Source: Alteromonas pelagimontana (GTDB taxonomy: Bacteria; Pseudomonadota; Gammaproteobacteria; Enterobacterales; Alteromonadaceae). Taken from it: 64,000 nucleotides of DNA. The stretch spans positions 3,968,001 to 4,032,000 of the forward strand of contig NZ_CP052766.1 in NCBI RefSeq assembly GCF_002499975.2, in the 5' to 3' direction. Below are positions 58,834 to 64,000 of this stretch, piece after piece. The notes beneath the pieces are model-generated. The model was not told the origin of the DNA and did no database searches. It worked only from the letters and a program-made list of their open reading frames with translations. The first letter of the stretch is position 1. Each line of letters opens with the position of its first letter. The position numbers were made by a program, and so were the translations under genes.

Positions 58834-61227
58834 ATGTCAGGCGCTGCCAATTATACGCCTCTATTACCAACGCAACTTTCTCCCGGTATTAACCGAAGAA
58901 TTATCAATCAGGCACTAAATGATGACGACGTGATGAATACGACGTTCATCGGTCAGGAACGTGCTCGCGAAGCGCTTACTTTTGGCCTGGGCATCAACGC
59001 TAAAGGATATAATCTTTATGTAATGGGCGAACCCGCGACCGGTCGATTTTCGCTGGTGAAAGATTATATTGAGCGTCAGGTTGCTACCTTACCGACTCCG
59101 GATGATTGGTGTTACATCAATAACTTTGATGAAGAACGGGAACCTTATGTTTTACGTATGCCGCCAGGCGGGGGAAAAGCGTTCTATAAAGATATGAGCG
59201 GATTGATAAATGAGCTGCTTGACACGTTTCCAGCCGCCTTTGATCATCCGGGGTATCAGCGTAAGAAAGCGTCAATTGCGCGGGAATTTGATCAGCGGTA
59301 CGATAAAGCTATTGATGCAGTAGAGCGGTACGCGCAGGCACACCAGGTCGCGCTTCTTGAAGAGGGTGGAGCAATACGTTTTGCGCCAATCATCGACGGT
59401 AAACCTGTGGATGATTCCGAATTCTCACAACTAACTGATGAAAAGCGGCAGTACTACTACAACCTTGTTGATGAACTGGAAAATCGTTTAAGCGAAAGCC
59501 TGTTAGCTTTACCTACCTGGAAACGAGAAAACTCAGAACAAATTCGTAAGCTGAATAAAGATACTGCTGAACAAGGAACCCGACCTTTATTAAAGGCCCT
59601 TGAGCACAAATATGCTGGCCACCTGGGAATTTTAAAATATCTTCGGCAGTTACGCGTACCCCTCGTTAACACTATTGTTTCTTTGCTTTCCGATGAAAGT
59701 AAAGAAGAGAAGCCCGACGAAGTTGATAAACGGCTTCTGCTTGAAGAGCAATTTTTGCCTAACGTTGTTATCGGCCATACGATTTCCCAAGGCGCGCCGG
59801 TAATTTATGAACCCAACCCCACGTATCAGAACTTGTTCGGTAAGGTTGAATACACGAATGTTCATGGCAGCGTTTACACCAACTATCGAATGATACGGCC
59901 GGGCGCGCTACATAAAGCAAATGGCGGATATTTATTATTGGAAATGGATCATCTTATCGAGCAGCCGTATGTATGGGAGGTGTTGAAGCTCGCCATCAAG
60001 TCGGGTTCTTTAAAGATGGATTTTCCTCAGCAGGACGTAGGGATGGTAAATGCCATCACCCTTGACCCTCAGCCTGTTGAGTTAAACGTAAAAGTTATTT
60101 TGCTTGGTTCCCGGGATCTTTATTATACGTTGCAAGATTACGATGACGAGTTTGCGGAATTATTTCGGGTACTGGTAGATTTCGATTATGAAATTCCCTT
60201 AACTCGCCAGGCTCTTTATGATTTTGTCGGTAGAGTGCGGGTACACATTCGCCAGATAGGAATGAAAGGTATTACCTCTAACGCGATGCGTCGGTTGGTA
60301 GAGTATTCATTGCGAATGGCTGAGCACCAGGAAAAGCTATCGGCCCATTTTGCCCACGTCATTGAGCTTATTAATGAAGCACAGTTTTTTAGTTGTAAAA
60401 CGGCTGATGATATTCTTGATATTCAGCATATAGAAATTGCGCTAACAGCGAAAAAGCGGCGTACGGGAAGAGTCAGTCAATCATTGTTGAACGATATCAA
60501 AGAAGGCCATGTATTAATTGCTACAGACGGTATGGCTGTTGGTAAAGTGAATGGCCTTACCGTATTGGATGTTGGAGATACCGCATTTGGCACGCCAGCA
60601 CGCATCACCTCAACCGTGTATGCTGGTGCAAACGGAGTGGTGGATATTGAACGGGAAGTTGAGCTAGGTCAGCCGATTCACTCCAAAGGCGTCATGTTGC
60701 TGAACGGCTACCTCGGCAATAAATATGCCCAGCATTTTCCATTAACTCTGTCGGCCAATATTGCGCTGGAGCAATCCTACGGTCACATTGACGGTGACAG
60801 TGCCTCTTTGGGAGAGCTTATTGCCCTGATTTCAGCGCTTACAGAAATACCCGCCAATCAAGCGCTTGCTGTAACGGGTTCAATTAATCAGTATGGTGAA
60901 GTGCAGGCGGTCGGCGGAGTAAACGAAAAAATCGAAGGCTTCTTCGATTTATGTCAGCACCGAGGATTGACGGGGAAGCAGGGAGTTGTCATCCCTAAAT
61001 CGAATGCCGTGAACCTGGTGTTAAATGCGGCGGTAATTGATGCGGTAAAAAAAGGACAATTTAGTATATACGCTGTAGAAACAGTTGATGAGGCATTAAC
61101 CATACTAATGCAAAAAGAGGCGGGCAAAATGACGTCCCGCGGCAGGTATCCGAAAAATACCGTAAATTACCACGCCGTAAACCGACTCTATAACATTGCG
61201 TTAATTGTTAATGGTGGCGAAGAATAG
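58834..61227 (+). CDS. Lon-like protease (LonB-type S16 family) with degenerate ATPase motifs
   Basis: 797 residues. The C-terminal Lon protease domain has the Ser656/Lys699 dyad (DGDSASLGE and GGVNEKIEGFF), with the same 43-residue spacing as in E. coli Lon. The Walker A position reads GEPATGR (residues 65-71), with Arg for Lys, and the Walker B-like segment reads GGYLLLEMDHL. A long helical insertion lies between them (about 110-300). This fits the COG1067 Lon-like family, in which ATPase motifs vary. Substrates are unknown. No clear ribosome site precedes the ATG. Confidence 0.88.
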   Translation: MSGAANYTPLLPTQLSPGINRRIINQALNDDDVMNTTFIGQERAREALTFGLGINAKGYNLYVMGEPATGRFSLVKDYIERQVATLPTPDDWCYINNFDEEREPYVLRMPPGGGKAFYKDMSGLINELLDTFPAAFDHPGYQRKKASIAREFDQRYDKAIDAVERYAQAHQVALLEEGGAIRFAPIIDGKPVDDSEFSQLTDEKRQYYYNLVDELENRLSESLLALPTWKRENSEQIRKLNKDTAEQGTRPLLKALEHKYAGHLGILKYLRQLRVPLVNTIVSLLSDESKEEKPDEVDKRLLLEEQFLPNVVIGHTISQGAPVIYEPNPTYQNLFGKVEYTNVHGSVYTNYRMIRPGALHKANGGYLLLEMDHLIEQPYVWEVLKLAIKSGSLKMDFPQQDVGMVNAITLDPQPVELNVKVILLGSRDLYYTLQDYDDEFAELFRVLVDFDYEIPLTRQALYDFVGRVRVHIRQIGMKGITSNAMRRLVEYSLRMAEHQEKLSAHFAHVIELINEAQFFSCKTADDILDIQHIEIALTAKKRRTGRVSQSLLNDIKEGHVLIATDGMAVGKVNGLTVLDVGDTAFGTPARITSTVYAGANGVVDIEREVELGQPIHSKGVMLLNGYLGNKYAQHFPLTLSANIALEQSYGHIDGDSASLGELIALISALTEIPANQALAVTGSINQYGEVQAVGGVNEKIEGFFDLCQHRGLTGKQGVVIPKSNAVNLVLNAAVIDAVKKGQFSIYAVETVDEALTILMQKEAGKMTSRGRYPKNTVNYHAVNRLYNIALIVNGGEE

Positions 61228-61290
61228 CGAGGGGGCAGGGTATTATTCCTGTTCTGTTCCCCTCACTAAACCCGCGACGGGTAGTAAGCG

Positions 61291-62070
61291 TTACTTGGGC
61301 GGCATTCTAAGGGCACCATCTAGTCTAATAGTTTCACCATTAAGATAGGCATTGTCGGCAATATGCAGCACTAATTTGGCAAACTCTTCAGGTAATCCCA
61401 GACGTTTAGGATACTGCACATTGGAATACAGCGCCTCCTGCACGTTTTCAGGCATTGCCAGCAACATAGGCGTTCCCATTACGCCTGGCGCAATGGTATT
61501 CACGCGAATGCCAAGCGGAGCCAAGTCTCTCGCCATTGGTAAAGTTAACGCGATAATCCCACCTTTACTGGCTGCGTAGGCAGTTTGACCAATCTGACCT
61601 TCATACCCGGCAACTGAGGCGGTATTAATAATTACCCCACGCTCATTATCATCGTCAGATAAAGAAGTCTGAGATGCCATTGCCTGGGCAACAAGACGCG
61701 CAACATTAAAGCTTCCGACAAGGTTAATATCTATTGTTTTTTGGAAATCAGCGAGGGGAGCAGCAGTACCTTCACGATTTAACAGGCGCTTCGCGGGAGC
61801 GATGCCTGCACAATTCACACAAAGGTGAATCTCTTTGAACCGTTCCTTAACGGCATCAATGGCTTGCTGTACATCCGATTCCTGGCGAACATCTACCTTA
61901 TGAAACACGGTTCCGTCTGCGCCAAGCTCGTTTACCCGCTGCACACCTAATTCTTCATTAAGGTCTAACAACCCAACGTTTGCGCCAGCCTGTCGTAGCG
62001 CAATAGCGGTGGCGTGACCCAATCCTGAACAGCCACCTGTCACAATGGCCGTAGCACCTGATAAATTCAT
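61291..62070 (-). CDS. Short-chain dehydrogenase, 3-hydroxyacyl-CoA dehydrogenase type II-like
   Basis: 259 residues from the ATG at 62070, which has AGG seven bases upstream. Classical SDR: cofactor motif TGGCSGLG (9-16), Asp after beta2 (LLDLN) indicating NAD preference, NCAG, catalytic Ser in INTASVAG and YAASK. The overall pattern resembles HSD17B10-type enzymes of fatty-acid and branched-chain degradation. The exact substrate is inference. It converges on the Lon-like gene. Confidence 0.85.
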   Translation of the reverse strand: MNLSGATAIVTGGCSGLGHATAIALRQAGANVGLLDLNEELGVQRVNELGADGTVFHKVDVRQESDVQQAIDAVKERFKEIHLCVNCAGIAPAKRLLNREGTAAPLADFQKTIDINLVGSFNVARLVAQAMASQTSLSDDDNERGVIINTASVAGYEGQIGQTAYAASKGGIIALTLPMARDLAPLGIRVNTIAPGVMGTPMLLAMPENVQEALYSNVQYPKRLGLPEEFAKLVLHIADNAYLNGETIRLDGALRMPPK

Positions 62071-62160
62071 GCAAATACCTGCTTTTCGATAACGAAAACG
62101 CATAGTACTGACAGGTGAAGCAGAAAACTATGTTTCGAGCCAGATTAGGAAAAACAGATT

Positions 62161-62457
62161 CTAGTGTTTTGGCAACTGTATTTTACGCTCTTCACTGGGG
62201 CGAAAAAGCACCAGGGTATGGCCAATAGCCTGAACTTTGATTGAATCTGTTTCCCGCACAATCGCATCCATTATCAATGTCTTTTCTTCTCTGTCATCAG
62301 TGGGAACTTTAACTTTAATCAGTTCATGATAGTTGAGCGCATTGTTAATTTCAGCAACGACTCCCTCTGTGAGGCCGTTTGCACCAAGTTGAACAACAGG
62401 CTTTAATGCGTGTGCTAAACCTTTAAGAAATTGTTTTTGTTTATTTGAAAGCTTCAT
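62161..62457 (-). CDS. yhbY: YhbY, ribosome assembly RNA-binding protein
   Basis: 98 residues of the CRS1-YhbY domain: KQKQFLKGLAHALKPVVQLGANGLTEGVV, with the GxxG-type RNA-binding loop (GANG), and HELIKVKV. It associates with pre-50S particles. It normally lies divergent to rlmE-ftsH; here ftsH is present but rlmE is not intact. Confidence 0.95.
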   Translation of the reverse strand: MKLSNKQKQFLKGLAHALKPVVQLGANGLTEGVVAEINNALNYHELIKVKVPTDDREEKTLIMDAIVRETDSIKVQAIGHTLVLFRPSEERKIQLPKH

Positions 62458-62552
62458 TTAATAGGTTTTCTTACAATTATTATGATAATTACATCTTGAA
62501 ATGACGTATTCTACCGCCATCTTTACCACAATCCTAATCAGAATGCGCTGAA

Positions 62553-62657
62553 ATGGCAAAAAAGAAGTATATAGCCGGCATCATGTACATGTGGATTTCA
62601 GGAACGCTGTTAAGGCTAGAAAATTTCGGATTCAAGTTAGATAGCAGATCTGCTTGA
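62553..62657 (+). pseudogene. Possible remnant of rlmE (23S rRNA U2552 methyltransferase)
   Basis: The slot between divergent yhbY and ftsH, where rlmE usually sits, holds no frame of its roughly 210 codons. A 34-codon frame starts at the expected place with MAKKKYIAG, resembling RlmE N-termini (MAKKK-type), and ends with GFKLDSR, similar to the FKLDEI segment, then stops. No SAM-binding GAAPGGW motif is found downstream. Decay is an inference from position and weak similarity. Confidence 0.35.
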
Positions 62658-62674
62658 AACAGACTCTACGTTAA

Positions 62675-62821
62675 ATGGATTTATTGAAATTGAAGGTAAT
62701 GGCGAGGATTGCTACTGACACTGTTGTTGGCCAGCATTTTTTTCCCTGTCCTCTCAAAAAATGTTTTGAACAGGTTGTTGAACGGAATCAATGGGAACTT
62801 CGTAGAAATAGCATTGCCTGA
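62675..62821 (+). CDS. Unrecognised 48-codon frame in the yhbY-ftsH gap
   Basis: Begins MDLLKLKVMARIATD and ends ELRRNSIA. Cys- and Lys-containing centre, no family recognised, no ribosome site. A second frame over the same bases encodes a hydrophobic leader-like stretch. Either may be chance. Confidence 0.15.
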   Translation: MDLLKLKVMARIATDTVVGQHFFPCPLKKCFEQVVERNQWELRRNSIA

Positions 62822-63008
62822 GCTTGGCGCTTTTAATTTGTCAGGAAGTATGAACGTCCTTTTTCTTTTATAAAGGCAAGAAGTCAGCCAGAACGGAAAA
62901 CGAACGTGCGGTTGATAAGGTGTAGTAAGTAGGGCTTTGAAATTTTGACTGAAGGAGTTTCGTTAATATTTCATTGCCTTTGTTGGTTTTACTTTATTAT
63001 TCTTTAAA

Positions 63009-63092
63009 ATGACAACTCCGATTTTTGCGCGTTGTGCTGTTTTTAGCGCATTATGCTTAGGAAGTCTGGTGGCATGTGGTTATAAAGTGTAG
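63009..63092 (+). CDS. Tiny putative lipoprotein, or remnant of one
   Basis: 27 codons: a basic start, a hydrophobic segment and a perfect lipobox LVAC with Cys23, followed by only GYKV before TAG. The CGYK sequence after the lipobox resembles LptM-type lipoproteins (CGxKGPLY), so it may be a truncated copy. No ribosome site is visible. Confidence 0.3.
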   Translation: MTTPIFARCAVFSALCLGSLVACGYKV

Positions 63093-63234
63093 TAATCTTG
63101 GTGTGCGATGAAAGGAACGTATTTCGTTACGGAAAGCACGGGTGGCAAGCATTTTCTAGTAATTTCATTACTTGTTATGTAGTTTACTTGATGAATGCGT
63201 CAGTACGATTCCGGTTTTTTAGAGGTTAGTAGCA

Positions 63235-64000
63235 TTGAGCGATATGGCAAAAAATTTAATCTTATGGTTGGTTATCGCCGTTGTGTTGATGTCGGTGTTT
63301 CAAAGCTTTTCACCTGGTGAATCGACGCGAGCGCAAACAGATTACACAACTTTCTTAAAAGAAGCGAAACAAGGCAACATTCGTGAAGTCCGCATTGATA
63401 GTGACTCCAGAGAAATTCGGGGCACTAAGCGTTCGGGTGAAACGTTCGTAACATACATTCCTTATTTTGATGATCAGTTAATTACTGATTTAATCAAACA
63501 GGATGTTCGTATTCTGGGTGAGCCACCAGAAAAGCCGTCAATTCTTACATCAATTTTTATCTCCTGGTTTCCAATGCTGCTTCTTATTGGTGTGTGGATA
63601 TTTTTCATGCGTCAAATGCAAGGGGGCGGTGGTCGTGGTGCTATGTCGTTTGGCAAAAGTAAGGCGCGCCTGCTAGGGGAAGATCAAATTAAAACCACAT
63701 TTGCCGACGTGGCAGGTTGTGATGAAGCCAAAGAAGACGTTGCGGAGTTAGTGGACTTTCTCCGTGATCCATCAAAATTCCAGAAACTGGGCGGTAAAAT
63801 TCCCAAAGGCGTATTGATGGTTGGCCCTCCTGGAACGGGTAAAACGTTACTGGCCAAAGCTATTGCCGGGGAAGCAAAAGTTCCATTCTTCACCATTTCC
63901 GGTTCAGATTTTGTAGAAATGTTTGTTGGTGTGGGAGCGTCTCGGGTTCGGGATATGTTCGAACAAGCTAAGAAAGCAGCACCGTGTATTATCTTTATTG
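63235..64000 (+). CDS. ftsH: ATP-dependent zinc metalloprotease FtsH (3' end outside window)
   Basis: The first 255 residues are visible, from a TTG ([11 protein letters not shown]) after AGAGG; the ATG three codons on is an alternative. FtsH degrades membrane and cytosolic proteins from the inner membrane. Visible are the first membrane segment (about 8-24), a periplasmic domain, a second segment (about 100-124), and the AAA domain with Walker A GPPGTGKT and the start of Walker B (CIIFI). The zinc protease domain is beyond the edge. Confidence 0.97.
   Translation, partial: MSDMAKNLILWLVIAVVLMSVFQSFSPGESTRAQTDYTTFLKEAKQGNIREVRIDSDSREIRGTKRSGETFVTYIPYFDDQLITDLIKQDVRILGEPPEKPSILTSIFISWFPMLLLIGVWIFFMRQMQGGGGRGAMSFGKSKARLLGEDQIKTTFADVAGCDEAKEDVAELVDFLRDPSKFQKLGGKIPKGVLMVGPPGTGKTLLAKAIAGEAKVPFFTISGSDFVEMFVGVGASRVRDMFEQAKKAAPCIIFI

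Noticed and set aside
61229..61264. GAGGGG/CCCCTC pairing between the Lon-like and SDR genes
   Set aside because: Could fold, but there is no T-run on either strand, so it is not called as a terminator.

Overview
The window reads as chromosomal DNA of a marine gammaproteobacterium, most likely Alteromonadales (Alteromonas-like). This is inferred from protein signatures and gene order: a complete Entner-Doudoroff operon next to hexR, a long-form GAPDH, and the leuS-lptE-holA-nadD-rsfS-rlmH-mrdA-mrdB-rlpA-dacA-ybeD-lipB-lipA cluster. I see no prophage, insertion sequence, CRISPR array, rRNA or tRNA. Coding density is high, and many genes use TTG or GTG starts (ydjA, glgX, the TlpA-like gene, the AGCS transporter, the GGDEF gene, lipB, rsfS, ftsH).

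Region by region. 1-5.8 kb: cspD (cut by the window edge), then an N-degron proteolysis block of clpS-clpA facing infA, bpt-aat and trxB. 6-10.1 kb: yfbV, sprT, sppA, ydjA. 10.1-21.2 kb: central carbon metabolism, with pykA, hexR, the zwf-pgl-edd-glk-eda operon, yeaD and gapA. 21.4-28 kb: glycogen/maltodextrin genes malQ-glgB-glgX. 28-32.3 kb: gnd, msrB, a 785-bp gap rich in hairpins, and a long-form GAPDH. HexR-like palindromes lie upstream of zwf, hexR, pykA, gapA and the long GAPDH, which suggests one regulator tunes glycolysis, the Entner-Doudoroff route and gluconeogenesis here.

32.4-41.9 kb: a TlpA-like thioredoxin, an M14 cytosolic-carboxypeptidase-like enzyme, an AGCS sodium:amino-acid symporter, a zinc-ribbon/yeaC/DUF349/small-protein operon, a DUF2797 protein and ansA. 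42.4-45.2 kb holds the most unusual locus: a borosin-type alpha-N-methyltransferase (SonM-like), a tightly coupled 67-residue putative precursor peptide, and a TPR-GGDEF membrane protein. Together they look like a split-borosin RiPP cluster with a cyclic-di-GMP gene in the same transcription unit.

45.3-58.4 kb is the conserved envelope and housekeeping cluster on the minus strand, from leuS through elongasome genes to lipoate synthesis. 58.8-64 kb: a Lon-like protease with degenerate ATPase motifs, a short-chain dehydrogenase, yhbY and the start of ftsH. The slot between yhbY and ftsH, normally occupied by rlmE, has no intact gene and may hold its remnant.
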